Shown piece after piece: positions 22,373 through 28,739 of a stretch of DNA of 29,273 nucleotides (positions within the stretch are counted from its first letter, which is position 1; each line of letters opens with the position of its first letter). Position numbers and translations under genes: made by a program. The notes below the pieces were generated by a model, which was not told the DNA's origin, did not search any database, and worked only from the letters and a program-made list of their open reading frames with translations. This DNA is from Bacteroidales bacterium (GTDB lineage: Bacteria; Bacteroidota; Bacteroidia; Bacteroidales; F082). Location of the stretch: positions 1 to 29,273 of the forward strand of contig JAILDR010000211.1 in the NCBI GenBank assembly GCA_024689285.1, read 5' to 3'.

Positions 22373-22470
22373 GGTTTTAGTCTTGTTTTGTGCTTGTTTT
22401 CCAATGTTTTGCAGTTGTTTTCCAGCCGTTTCCGTTGGTTTTGCAGTTGTTTACGGACTGTTTCCGTGTT
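22373..22470 (-). repeat. Nine helically phased GTTT/AAAC tracts in the nuclease gene leader
   Basis: On the plus strand GTTT begins at 22374, 22385, 22396, 22406, 22417, 22428, 22438, 22449 and 22460, steps of 10 or 11 bases. On the transcribed minus strand these are AAAC or AAAAC units filling the whole 5' leader between the promoter and the start codon at 22372. Phased A-tracts bend DNA; as RNA they could be a regularly spaced binding array. Confidence 0.8.
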
Positions 22471-22480
22471 ATTTCGCCTG

Positions 22481-22510
22481 CAAAAATAGTTGTTTTTTCT
22501 GAAAAATCAA
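22481..22510 (-). promoter_or_regulatory. Promoter of the PBECR-like gene
   Basis: Minus-strand TATTTTTG (22488-22481) matches TAnnTTTG, and TTG (22510-22508) lies 19 bases upstream: a full Bacteroidetes promoter. The predicted start is at about 22475, which gives a leader of roughly 100 bases. Confidence 0.75.
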
Positions 22511-22543
22511 CACTTAACTCGTTAATTTTCAATATTTTACATT

Positions 22544-22574
22544 GTCAAATATTTAACAGTGTCAAGTATTTGAC
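22544..22574. promoter_or_regulatory. Tandem operator pair
   Basis: GTCAAATATTTAAC (22544-22557) and GTCAAGTATTTGAC (22561-22574) are palindromes whose starts are 17 bases apart. The same motif occurs at 24206-24219 and 28749-28762. It lies about 70-100 bases upstream of the nuclease-gene start and at the edge of the iteron field. Confidence 0.65.
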
Positions 22575-22603
22575 GAAGTAAAGCAACTAAGGACGAAAAA
22601 GGG

Positions 22604-22836
22604 TGTTGCTGTTGCAGCGAAATGACGAAATGTTGTTGTTTGCGTTGCATTTGTTGCAAACGGTTGACATTCAGCGTAATGCGCTGAAATACAAGTGTTG
22701 CATTGTGTTGTTTAGTGTTGTTTTTTACTCTACCAATACAACAAAAACAACAAGAAACAACAAAATATATAAAAACATATCCCATTGAAAAATAAGCGAT
22801 TAGGCGCAAAAAACAACAAATGCAACAAATACAACA
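22604..22836. repeat. Iteron field, candidate replication origin
   Basis: TGTTG occurs at 22604, 22610, 22631, 22634, 22652 and then at exact 10-base steps at 22696, 22706 and 22716. Its complement CAACA follows at 22739, 22748, 22758 and again at 22814, 22823 and 22832. The longer unit TTGCATTTGTTG appears in both orientations. The spacer 22760-22800 is AT-rich. The whole gap 22373-22998 contains no credible gene. Direct and inverted iterons beside an AT-rich stretch and a primase-helicase gene fit a replication origin. Confidence 0.55.
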
Positions 22837-22930
22837 CCTTTTTTAGGTTTTTGATTTTTTTTGGTGGAAATTTGGGAAAAGAGAAAAGTCCGGTGCCAAT
22901 GCGGTCATGGCCTTGGTGGCGTTGCATGGC

Positions 22931-22973
22931 AAAAAAAAACCGCCATTTCGATGCCGGGCGGCTGAAATGGCGG
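22931..22973 (-). terminator. Strong terminator of the early-right operon
   Basis: CCGCCATTTC (22940-22949) pairs perfectly with GAAATGGCGG (22964-22973). On the minus strand the stem is followed by nine T residues (22939-22931). It lies 26 bases after the stop of the 84-residue gene and shields the origin region from leftward transcription. Confidence 0.9.
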
Positions 22974-22998
22974 TGTCAATATGAAAGAAAAAAAGAAA

Positions 22999-23253
22999 TT
23001 AGGACGGATACAGCTCTTCCTTGATGCGTTGCAGGTTCTTGTAGGACGTCGCCATGAGCGCGGCTGCATGGGCGATATCGTAGCGATCTTCTTCCGACAG
23101 GAGGCCCAAGGACGACTCGTGGATGGCCATGATGTCGACGGAGGCGTCTTTCAGGTCGATGGATATGAGGTTCATGAGGCTTTCGTCGGGTCTTTCCTCG
23201 TCGCCAAGAAAATCGGACAGGAGCGGATATTTTTTCAGGTCGATGGCGTTCAT
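22999..23253 (-). CDS. Hypothetical 84-residue acidic protein
   Basis: A soluble, acidic protein (MNAIDLKKYPLLSDFLGDEE ...) with two predicted helices, the second being YDIAHAAALMATSYKNLQRI. It is the last gene of a short operon and shares ATGA with the gene before it. No family is recognised. Confidence 0.6.
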   Translation of the reverse strand: MNAIDLKKYPLLSDFLGDEERPDESLMNLISIDLKDASVDIMAIHESSLGLLSEEDRYDIAHAAALMATSYKNLQRIKEELYPS

Positions 23254-23444
23254 ATCTCACCTCCTTCCAGTTTCAACAGTTCCTCGGTGGTCATCAGCTG
23301 CATGGCCGCGTCGAGCTTTGCAGAAAGTTGCTGCTTGCGACGCTCCAAATAGAAGTTGGCCTTGATCATGATCTTGTCGTTGATCTCTGCGTCGGTGGCG
23401 CCAAGCTCTTTCATTCCGGCGCGGTATTCCTCGATGGCGGTCAT
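23250..23444 (-). CDS. Hypothetical 64-residue helical protein
   Basis: Small, mostly helical (MTAIEEYRAGMKELGATDAE, then NFYLERRKQQLSAKLDAAMQ). It shares ATGA overlaps with both neighbours, so it is translated with them. No family is recognised. Confidence 0.6.
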   Translation of the reverse strand: MTAIEEYRAGMKELGATDAEINDKIMIKANFYLERRKQQLSAKLDAAMQLMTTEELLKLEGGEI

Positions 23445-23629
23445 TGCTCACCTCCTTCCTCTTTGTCATTAGGAAAATCTTCGCCGTCGTCGTAAAGATC
23501 CAGAAGGTCATCTTCGTTGAGGGCGTCGAGCTTGATCATGGCACGTTTCCTTATTGCCTCGAAAACCAGTGCATTAAATGTCTCCGGCGACGTGCGAGCC
23601 AGATACCGTAACAATGCGTCTTCCATCAT
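23441..23629 (-). CDS. Hypothetical 62-residue acidic protein
   Basis: The start is the first ATG of an ATGATG at 23629, overlapping the stop of the preceding gene; the frame is open upstream but only in the shadow of that gene. A helical N-terminus (MMEDALLRYLARTSPETFNA) is followed by a strongly acidic tail (NEDDLLDLYDDGEDFPNDKE). Acidic tails of this type occur in DNA-mimic or protein-binding phage proteins; nothing more can be said. Confidence 0.6.
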   Translation of the reverse strand: MMEDALLRYLARTSPETFNALVFEAIRKRAMIKLDALNEDDLLDLYDDGEDFPNDKEEGGEQ

Positions 23630-24165
23630 GCCACGCCTCCTTCCTTGATGTCGGTGAGCGTGAGGTTGAAGGCGCCTCCCAGCTGCGGGCGCGGGCGCGC
23701 GGCGATGGCCACGGGCTTGCGCCACACTGTCGCCTTGGCGAGCTCGGTGTGTGCCTTGGGCTTGCGGATGGTGCAGGGCCAGCCCATGCGATGGGCAAAG
23801 TGGCGGTAGAAGCGCTCTTCGTAGTCGCTCACGATGGGGATGACGATGTTGTCCTTCTTGTGGCAATCGCGGAAGATCACCAGCGTTCTCTGTGCCGTCT
23901 CTCCGGCTGTCCTTTGTTCGTTTTGCATAATGTTGATAATTTTAGCACGTGGCACGAAAAAAGCGGCGCACCACTTCCCGCTGCTAAAGTCTATCAACCG
24001 GACCGACGCGGCCATTACAACCGTGTCACGGGGTTGGCGCACCGCCATATCTGGTGCCGCATTGGGGCATAAAAAATGCCCGGATTGCAGCGCAAAACGG
24101 ACGGAATCACCATCCGGTTGAATAACTTTAGCGTTGCAAACATACGGCTTTTTTTTCATTTCCAA
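23626..24165 (-). CDS. Conserved phage-type protein, start uncertain (24165 or 23928)
   Basis: The core (from MQNEQRTAGE, ATG at 23928) is a 100-residue protein with TLVIFRDCHKKDNIVI and FYRHFAHRMGWPCTIRKPK. It aligns with the whole 48-residue protein at 28094-28240 (VVIFTGCHLRDRKVIS ... MARHNGWPFTIRKGG). The frame is open to 24165, adding 79 residues of odd composition (LQSGHFLCPNAAPDMAVRQP ... SSGKWCAAFFVPRAKI), encoded by DNA with an 18-base imperfect inverted repeat. That extension may be a separate domain or a structured mRNA leader. Function is unknown. It heads a four-gene operon. Confidence 0.65.
   Translation of the reverse strand: MEMKKKPYVCNAKVIQPDGDSVRFALQSGHFLCPNAAPDMAVRQPRDTVVMAASVRLIDFSSGKWCAAFFVPRAKIINIMQNEQRTAGETAQRTLVIFRDCHKKDNIVIPIVSDYEERFYRHFAHRMGWPCTIRKPKAHTELAKATVWRKPVAIAARPRPQLGGAFNLTLTDIKEGGVA
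23984..24131. repeat. Long-range inverted repeat in the leader or N-terminus of the 23626 gene
   Basis: 23984-24001 (CTAAAGTCTATCAACCGG) and 24114-24131 (CCGGTTGAATAACTTTAG) are complementary at 15 of 18 positions. Between them is a smaller hairpin, GGGGCAT AAAAA ATGCCCG (about 24064-24083). As RNA this would fold into one long stem. Confidence 0.5.
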
Positions 24166-24205
24166 AGGATTTTTCGTGTTTTGTGGAAAAATTTCGCTTT
24201 ACAAT

Positions 24206-24219
24206 GTCAATTATTTGAC
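24206..24219. promoter_or_regulatory. Operator over the RNA A promoter
   Basis: GTCAATTATTTGAC is a palindrome of the GTCAAnTATTTGAC type. It lies 10-23 bases upstream of the -7 element TATCTTTG (24229-24236, plus strand), so a bound protein would block that promoter. Confidence 0.65.
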
Positions 24220-24228
24220 AAAATGTAG

Positions 24229-24236
24229 TATCTTTG
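24229..24236 (+). promoter_or_regulatory. -7 element of predicted small RNA A
   Basis: TATCTTTG, followed by CAGAG, matches TAnnTTTG on the plus strand, opposite to all nearby genes. Predicted start is about 24243. Confidence 0.55.
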
Positions 24237-24242
24237 CAGAGT

Positions 24243-24360
24243 CGAAAGGCGAAAAACAACCTCCGAAGGCGAGCGCCAGTGTGGGCGATTAACCTTCGGC
24301 TGGAAAAAACCACCAGCGGGGAGGACGGGAATGCGTTGTTATCCGCTGGTGGTTTTCTTT
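24243..24360 (+). ncRNA. Predicted small structured RNA A, opposite the end of a BECR/LPD3-like gene
   Basis: About 118 bases from a TAnnTTTG promoter to a strong terminator. CCGAAGG (24263-24269) pairs with CCTTCGG (24293-24299), with an inner CGCC/GGCG hairpin (24274-24277/24284-24287). A second hairpin, CCACCAGCGG / CCGCTGGTGG, ends in TTTTCTTT. No credible reading frame is present. The operator directly upstream suggests repression in the lysogen. The terminator arm overlaps the stop of the convergent 146-residue gene, as in predicted RNA B. Expression is not known. Confidence 0.45.
24305..24360. terminator. Bidirectional terminator overlapping the end of the 146-residue gene
   Basis: CCACCAGCGG (24310-24319) pairs perfectly with CCGCTGGTGG (24343-24352). 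On the plus strand TTTTCTTT follows; on the minus strand TTTTTT follows. It can end predicted RNA A and also the leftward early operon, whose last stop (24339) lies in the loop. Confidence 0.85.
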
Positions 24361-24779
24361 ACCTGGTAGTCGGTAACGGCATATTCTATGGTTTTCCCGT
24401 TTCTCCTATATCCTATAACGATTTGCGCGATACCCACCTTTGGCACGTTGCAGCGGAAAACTCCTATTTCCACGAAGTGGAATTTCTTGACCTGAGTTCG
24501 CGCCTCGGTTGGCAAGTGCAGCGCAATAGGTTTCGCGTTCCTTATTATATAGGGTAGGTAGAGCGCAATTTTCGAGGATTTGCGGCTGGTCGAGGCATTG
24601 TAGGCAGTTTCGGTTACGCTGTCCATGGTTACAAGCACGGGCACTCCGATGGATTTGCAGAAAAATGTCTTTCCTTGGTAAACGGACAATTCTTTTATCA
24701 AATAATCTTCCCTTCCATGCATGTCGTATGGGATTTGGATGGCGCGGTTGGCCGCGTTGTGTTTCGGATAGGTTCTCAT
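24339..24779 (-). CDS. BECR/LPD3-like protein of the early operon
   Basis: A 146-residue protein. The N-terminal half is basic with a strand-rich part (KTFFCKSIGVPVLVTMDSVT). The C-terminal half follows the LPD3/BECR-type pattern: TSRKSSKIALYLPYIIRNAK, then FHFVEIGVF, then IAQIVIGYRRNG and IEYAVTDYQV. The stretch LPYIIRNAKPI parallels IPYIIKYPEKI in the protein at 21914-22372, so the two may be distant relatives. It follows the primase-helicase gene by 12 bases. A nuclease or anti-host role is an inference from the fold pattern. Confidence 0.5.
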   Translation of the reverse strand: MRTYPKHNAANRAIQIPYDMHGREDYLIKELSVYQGKTFFCKSIGVPVLVTMDSVTETAYNASTSRKSSKIALYLPYIIRNAKPIALHLPTEARTQVKKFHFVEIGVFRCNVPKVGIAQIVIGYRRNGKTIEYAVTDYQVKKTTSG

Positions 24780-24791
24780 GTGGTTAATATA

Positions 24792-27014
24792 TTAAAATGT
24801 TTCTCCATCGGCTTCCTTGCTGTTCAGCTCGTCCCACTCTGCAGGCGTGAAGAAGTCGGTGTAGTCGAACTCGTAGACGCGGCCCTTGCCCTTGTCTTCG
24901 AGTCCTGGGTCGAAACCTCTGCGGAAATAGAACTCGCGGACGCCTTGTGTCTTATAGTTGTGGTCTTCGAGGATGTAGTGGATCTTGCGGCTCTCCACCG
25001 ATTTGCACTTGTTCAGCTCCAACAGGTCCTGTATGGTCTTCACGTCGAGGCGGATCTGCGGCTTCAGCTGGTACTCGAATTGTTGGCGCACCACCATGAC
25101 GATGTTCTGCCAGAGCACGTTGCCGGTGCGCTCCTGAATCTTCTTCAGGGCCTCGGTGGCATAGTCCTCACTGTCGAACCAGAGGCGGGTGCGCTCGGCG
25201 TAGAACATGGTGCGGTGCTTCAGGTAGTGGAGAAACGCCGGTATCTCGGCTTCCATGCGCTCGGCCATGTGCGGGTCGCGCTTGTCGGGGTCGATGCCTT
25301 TGACGCGGATGATCCAATAGCGCGTGTCCTCGATTTCGATCTTCAGGAAGTTGGTCTCGTCGTTACTGCACATAATCAGCTTGGCGAAGTTGGGCACCTC
25401 GCCGGCTTCCTTGCCTTTCTTCTCGATGGGGATGCTGCTGTTGGTGGCGATCATCTTCAGGCGGTTGACCACGGTGGGCTTGTCGGTGTCGATGAACGAC
25501 TCATCCACTCCGATGATCAGCTTGCCGGCCCACGAGCCGTTGAACTTGGAGCTGATGCGCTCGGAGTCCAGGATGCGCATGTTCTCCTTGAAGATGGCGC
25601 GAAGCAGGTTGAGGAACGTGGTCTTGCCGGTGGCCTGTTCGCGGCTCACCAGGCAGAGGATGGGGAGGTGCTGCGTGGGGTGGAGGTAGATCATCTGGAG
25701 GTAGTCGAGCGCCATGTTATAGCAGCTCTCGCCTTTCAGGGTTGGATAGTCGAAGATGTGGTGCAGCAGCGTGTCGATGGTGCGCCATTCTCCCGGTTGT
25801 GGCTGGTGGCTCACAGGGCAATAGCGGTTGTATAGGACCGACCGATAGCCGTCCTTCTCGCTGTAGACGGTCTGCCGGTATTTCTCCGGATCATTCTCCG
25901 GGATGTTGGTGAAAGCGTCGTACTTTGGGATCTGCTGAATGAAGACCTTTGGGTTGCTGTAGTCGTTCTTGATGGTGTCGGCGCTCCATTGCACCAGGTT
26001 GAGCTCCGTTTGTCCGTTGGGCGCCTTTTCGACGACCGTCTTGTAATACTCGGTGCCGACACGGATATAGTGCTTTTCGGCGCCTTGCCACGAGCGCACG
26101 GGCTTCCCGTTCTCGTCTATGTAATAGGTGATGCCGTTATAGACGAAATCGTGGTTTTGGAGCTCTTTTTCGTATAGATCGTAGAAGTTTTGCACGTTGG
26201 CCAGGCCAAAGATCTGTTTGAGCCTGTAGGATGACATTCCCGTCACCTGGTAGGTGTCGACGTAGAAGCGGTTTGGCATTCCCGACGTGAAAGACGTGAG
26301 CTCGTTGAGGATGGTCTGCACGTCGTTGGTAGGCTCAAGCAGCGCGTCGTCGATGCCCTTCTGGCCGCATTTCTCGTTGACGTGGGCAAAGTAGAGCTGA
26401 ACGTCGTAGGGTTTTAGCAGCTCGTTGAACACGTTGAGGGCCACGTAGAAGTTGTTTGGCCGGCGGCTGAGGTCCTTGCCTTCTTCCCAGTGGACCTCGA
26501 GGCAGTCGCGGTCGAAGATCAGGATGACGTTTTGCACCTGTAGCTTCTGGATCACGTCGATGATGTAGGGGTGCATCTTGGTCTTCGAGGCGTCCTTGAA
26601 GTTGAAGATCCCGCCGATGCCGATGGTGGGCAGCTTGGCCATGGAGAGTGCGAATGCCTTGAACTCACCCTCCACCACGTAGAGCGTCTTCACAGTGGCG
26701 CCTTTCCTGTAGGCTTCGATGACGGACGGGGTGCTGAATGGGATCATTTCGGTGCCTTTCGCCTGTACGTATTTCGGCCCGTCGCCGGGCGTGGCCTTGC
26801 GTATGCGGCTGAAGCGGCGCGTCTGGCTGTTGCCGTGGTCGTAGTATTCCACGCTGCCGTCGGGGGTGAGGTAGTTGATCTCGATGTCGCCCTTGTCGGT
26901 CTCGGTGAAGAACCGGAAGTCGCAGAATCGCCCAGGCTCTTCGCTTTCGGCCTTGAAGGTGTTTTCCTTGTCGGTGATATGGTAGGCCGCGAGGCGGTCG
27001 GAAAGGTAGCTCAT
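24792..27014 (-). CDS. Replicative primase-helicase (TOPRIM plus SF3/D5-type helicase)
   Basis: A 740-residue replication protein. The N-terminal third carries a TOPRIM-type fold as in DUF3854 proteins: VVEGEFKA (E115) and LIFDRD (D168, D170), for primer synthesis or nucleotidyl transfer. The C-terminal half is a helicase of the D5/DUF5906 type: Walker A SREQATGKTT (457-466), Walker B LIIGVDES (499-506), sensor-1 IMCSND (547-552) and a downstream winged-helix-like end. Such proteins open and prime the origin and recruit the host polymerase, and no DNA polymerase gene is seen here. Its start overlaps the methyltransferase stop by four bases. Confidence 0.85.
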   Translation of the reverse strand: MSYLSDRLAAYHITDKENTFKAESEEPGRFCDFRFFTETDKGDIEINYLTPDGSVEYYDHGNSQTRRFSRIRKATPGDGPKYVQAKGTEMIPFSTPSVIEAYRKGATVKTLYVVEGEFKAFALSMAKLPTIGIGGIFNFKDASKTKMHPYIIDVIQKLQVQNVILIFDRDCLEVHWEEGKDLSRRPNNFYVALNVFNELLKPYDVQLYFAHVNEKCGQKGIDDALLEPTNDVQTILNELTSFTSGMPNRFYVDTYQVTGMSSYRLKQIFGLANVQNFYDLYEKELQNHDFVYNGITYYIDENGKPVRSWQGAEKHYIRVGTEYYKTVVEKAPNGQTELNLVQWSADTIKNDYSNPKVFIQQIPKYDAFTNIPENDPEKYRQTVYSEKDGYRSVLYNRYCPVSHQPQPGEWRTIDTLLHHIFDYPTLKGESCYNMALDYLQMIYLHPTQHLPILCLVSREQATGKTTFLNLLRAIFKENMRILDSERISSKFNGSWAGKLIIGVDESFIDTDKPTVVNRLKMIATNSSIPIEKKGKEAGEVPNFAKLIMCSNDETNFLKIEIEDTRYWIIRVKGIDPDKRDPHMAERMEAEIPAFLHYLKHRTMFYAERTRLWFDSEDYATEALKKIQERTGNVLWQNIVMVVRQQFEYQLKPQIRLDVKTIQDLLELNKCKSVESRKIHYILEDHNYKTQGVREFYFRRGFDPGLEDKGKGRVYEFDYTDFFTPAEWDELNSKEADGETF

Positions 27015-27487
27015 GGTTTAGGTGTTTTCATAAAACAAATCCAAAAAGTGTGTCCTCTTTTGTGACCAAACAAAGGTTTTTCGGTGGTCAGCGACAACAC
27101 TGTTTTCAATTTCAATTGCGTTTCAGCCCATTTGAACACAAGCACTCCGTAGTCGTCGAGCACACGGAAGCACTCGCTGAAGCCCATGGTCAACTCCGTC
27201 TTCCAGTCTCGGTTGAGGCAACCGAACCTTTTGTAAAAGTTAGCCGCTTTGCCAGCCCAAACCAGGTGCGGAGGGTCGAAGACCACAAGGCGAAACGACT
27301 TGTCAGGGAAAGGCATCTGGGTGAAATCGCCGATGATGTTGGGATGGACGATGCACAATTGCCCGTCCGACAACATACATTCCTCGTCTCTGATGTCCAT
27401 GAAGTCGACCAAAGGGTTGTCCTTGTCGAACCAGAACATACGACTCCCGCAGCAGGCATCCAGAATGGGTCTTCCGTCAGAGATCAT
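27011..27487 (-). CDS. SAM-dependent methyltransferase, probably DNA-modifying
   Basis: A 158-residue class I methyltransferase from the ATG at 27487, overlapping the zinc-ribbon gene by 11 bases. Motif I is ILDACCGSRMFWFDKDN, the acidic residue binding the SAM ribose is in VDFMDIR, and the catalytic motif IV is FDPPHLVW, as in DNA adenine or N4-cytosine methyltransferases. The short length lacks a separate target-recognition domain. Stand-alone enzymes of this type are frequent in Bacteroidetes phages, where they may protect phage DNA. No matching restriction enzyme is visible. Confidence 0.75.
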   Translation of the reverse strand: MISDGRPILDACCGSRMFWFDKDNPLVDFMDIRDEECMLSDGQLCIVHPNIIGDFTQMPFPDKSFRLVVFDPPHLVWAGKAANFYKRFGCLNRDWKTELTMGFSECFRVLDDYGVLVFKWAETQLKLKTVLSLTTEKPLFGHKRGHTFWICFMKTPKP

Positions 27488-27617
27488 GGTTTTGTGTTTG
27501 TTCGGTTTGCAGTTTCTGCGTCTCGTGCCCGCACTTAGGGCACACAAGCCAGTGCAGCCTGGCGTCGTATTCATGCCCGCAGTTGGGGCAGGTCGTTTCA
27601 ATTTCGTGGTTGGCCAT
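27477..27617 (-). CDS. 46-residue zinc-ribbon protein
   Basis: A short gene from the ATG at 27617. It reads MANHEIETTCPNCGHEYDAR, LHWLVCPKCGHETQ and a polar tail. The two CPxCGHE knuckles form one zinc ribbon. It overlaps the methyltransferase start, so the two are translated together. A nucleic-acid or partner-protein binding role is likely but unspecified. Confidence 0.8.
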   Translation of the reverse strand: MANHEIETTCPNCGHEYDARLHWLVCPKCGHETQKLQTEQTQNHDL

Positions 27618-27634
27618 TGCTGTAGGGGATTAAG

Positions 27635-27868
27635 TTAGGGTTTCGGAAGAGGCATGATGTCCGTCTGCAGTCCTGGTTGCGGCATTGCTCCAGGAAGTAG
27701 CCCGGCTTGGTCTCTATCCAGTCCAATATGATGCTTTTGCAATAGGTTCTCATGGTTGTGTGGTTTGAAGTTTGACAGGTATTTGCTCAGTTCCTCCTTG
27801 AAGTCCTCGCACTTGCGGCGGTAGGCTTCGCGGGCGTCGTAATATTGCGATCGTTCCTGGCAGGTCAT
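27635..27868 (-). CDS. Hypothetical 77-residue protein
   Basis: The start is taken at 27868 (MTCQERSQYYDAREAYRRKC), just after the preceding gene's stop; the frame is open upstream but only in overlap. A charged helix (to about 32) is followed by a polar, Pro/Gln-rich tail. No family is recognised. Confidence 0.55.
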   Translation of the reverse strand: MTCQERSQYYDAREAYRRKCEDFKEELSKYLSNFKPHNHENLLQKHHIGLDRDQAGLLPGAMPQPGLQTDIMPLPKP

Positions 27869-27872
27869 GCTT

Positions 27873-28097
27873 TCACGAGTTCCAATGAGGTACAAGCCAC
27901 GAAAAAACCAGGGTATGCAACGAATAATCTTTATAATACCATGGAGCGTTGGAGAGCAAAATGGCTTCGGCTTTGGAGATTCTTTCGCCGTCGACTGCCA
28001 CAAATGCCCGATCGCCTTGGGTACAACCGTATTCTATTAAGGTTTCGCCCTCAATATGGGTGTATAGGAGTGTGATTTTGTCTCTATTGAGTTTCAT
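27873..28097 (-). CDS. Hypothetical 74-residue protein
   Basis: A small protein (MKLNRDKITLLYTHIEGETL ...) with a beta-rich N-terminal part and an aromatic C-terminus (SLHTLVFSWLVPHWNS). It shares ATGA with the preceding 48-residue gene. No family is recognised. Confidence 0.6.
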   Translation of the reverse strand: MKLNRDKITLLYTHIEGETLIEYGCTQGDRAFVAVDGERISKAEAILLSNAPWYYKDYSLHTLVFSWLVPHWNS

Positions 28098-28240
28098 TGT
28101 TGGCCTCCTTTCCTGATGGTGAACGGCCAGCCGTTGTGCCTGGCCATGCGTGTGAATTGGTCTGCCTCAAATTGGGTGCAGTTGCTGATGACCTTTCGGT
28201 CGCGCAGGTGGCAGCCGGTGAAGATGACGACGGTTTTCAT
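28094..28240 (-). CDS. 48-residue protein, short paralogue of the 23626 gene
   Basis: It reads MKTVVIFTGCHLRDRKVISN, CTQFEADQFTRMARHNGWPF and TIRKGGQQ. It matches the core of the 23626-24165 protein at VIF-x-x-CH, the spaced aromatic/helix segment and GWP(F/C)TIRK. The conserved Cys-His pair might bind metal. It overlaps both neighbours by four bases. Function is unknown. Confidence 0.7.
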   Translation of the reverse strand: MKTVVIFTGCHLRDRKVISNCTQFEADQFTRMARHNGWPFTIRKGGQQ

Positions 28241-28440
28241 TTTGCGCCTCCTTCCCCGAAGATGGTGCGCCCGAACATTTCGCGGGCCACCTGGTCGATG
28301 ATGGGTTTGTACTTGGCCTCGATGGGCCCGCCGTTGCGCCAGTTGCTCCATGTGGAGCGCGTCACCTGGCAGGCCTCGATGACACGGGCGCGGAAACGCT
28401 CGTAGTCGTAGATGTTGATCGATGCAATGAATTGTTCCAT
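28237..28440 (-). CDS. 67-residue Cro-like helix-turn-helix protein
   Basis: A compact helical protein with a helix-turn-helix-like centre: RVIEACQVTRSTWSNWRNG, then PIEAKYKPIIDQVAREMFG. Phage regulators and replication accessory proteins of this size are common at the start of early operons. It could be the lytic counterpart (Cro role) of the XRE regulator encoded on the other strand at 28866. Confidence 0.65.
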   Translation of the reverse strand: MEQFIASINIYDYERFRARVIEACQVTRSTWSNWRNGGPIEAKYKPIIDQVAREMFGRTIFGEGGAK

Positions 28441-28452
28441 GACTTAATTGTT

Positions 28453-28722
28453 TTATTTATTCATCATACTTGAAATAATAAGAGCCCTCGTGAATAACTC
28501 TTTGACCCATGGTTTTTCGTTCATGAGCTCGCAGAGCCCATAGGTGATTTCACTTCTTTTTGCATCCGATGAAAAGATTAACTCGTCCGTATTTGCCGCT
28601 AAAAACAAATAGGAAAGTCCTTTTTGTTCCGCTAATCCTACAGTTTCACGTAGATCTGCGTAGTCAGGGGCGTTCTTTTCTTCCTGTTCAGGCGTTTTGC
28701 CTTTGTTTTCTTGCTTTTCCAT
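28453..28722 (-). CDS. Hypothetical 89-residue protein, first early gene
   Basis: A charged N-terminus (MEKQENKGKTPEQEEKNAPD) is followed by a helical-beta domain (GLSYLFLAANTDELIFSSDA, then ITYGLCELMNEKPW, then ALIISSMMNK). The pattern of a short domain after a charged tail recalls early regulatory phage proteins. The gene directly follows the early promoter and operators. No family is recognised. Confidence 0.6.
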   Translation of the reverse strand: MEKQENKGKTPEQEEKNAPDYADLRETVGLAEQKGLSYLFLAANTDELIFSSDAKRSEITYGLCELMNEKPWVKELFTRALIISSMMNK

Positions 28723-28739
28723 AATGGCTTGAATTTTGA

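Noticed and set aside
22373..22470. Classical type III toxin-antitoxin repeat RNA
   Set aside because: The unit is only 10-11 bases and there is no terminator between repeats and gene; known type III antitoxins have longer units and a terminator. Kept only as an analogy.
22373..22998. Several open frames of 60-90 codons on both strands in the origin region
   Set aside because: Their translations are low-complexity products of the TGTTG and GTTT repeats and lack coherent composition; the region is better explained by repeats, operators and promoters.
21812..24360. Retron or diversity-generating element
   Set aside because: Structured RNAs are predicted here, but no reverse transcriptase is encoded anywhere in the window.
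24675..25835. 386-codon plus-strand frame opposite the primase-helicase
   Set aside because: Antisense shadow of a high-GC gene; the helicase frame carries Walker motifs, the antisense frame shows no domain.
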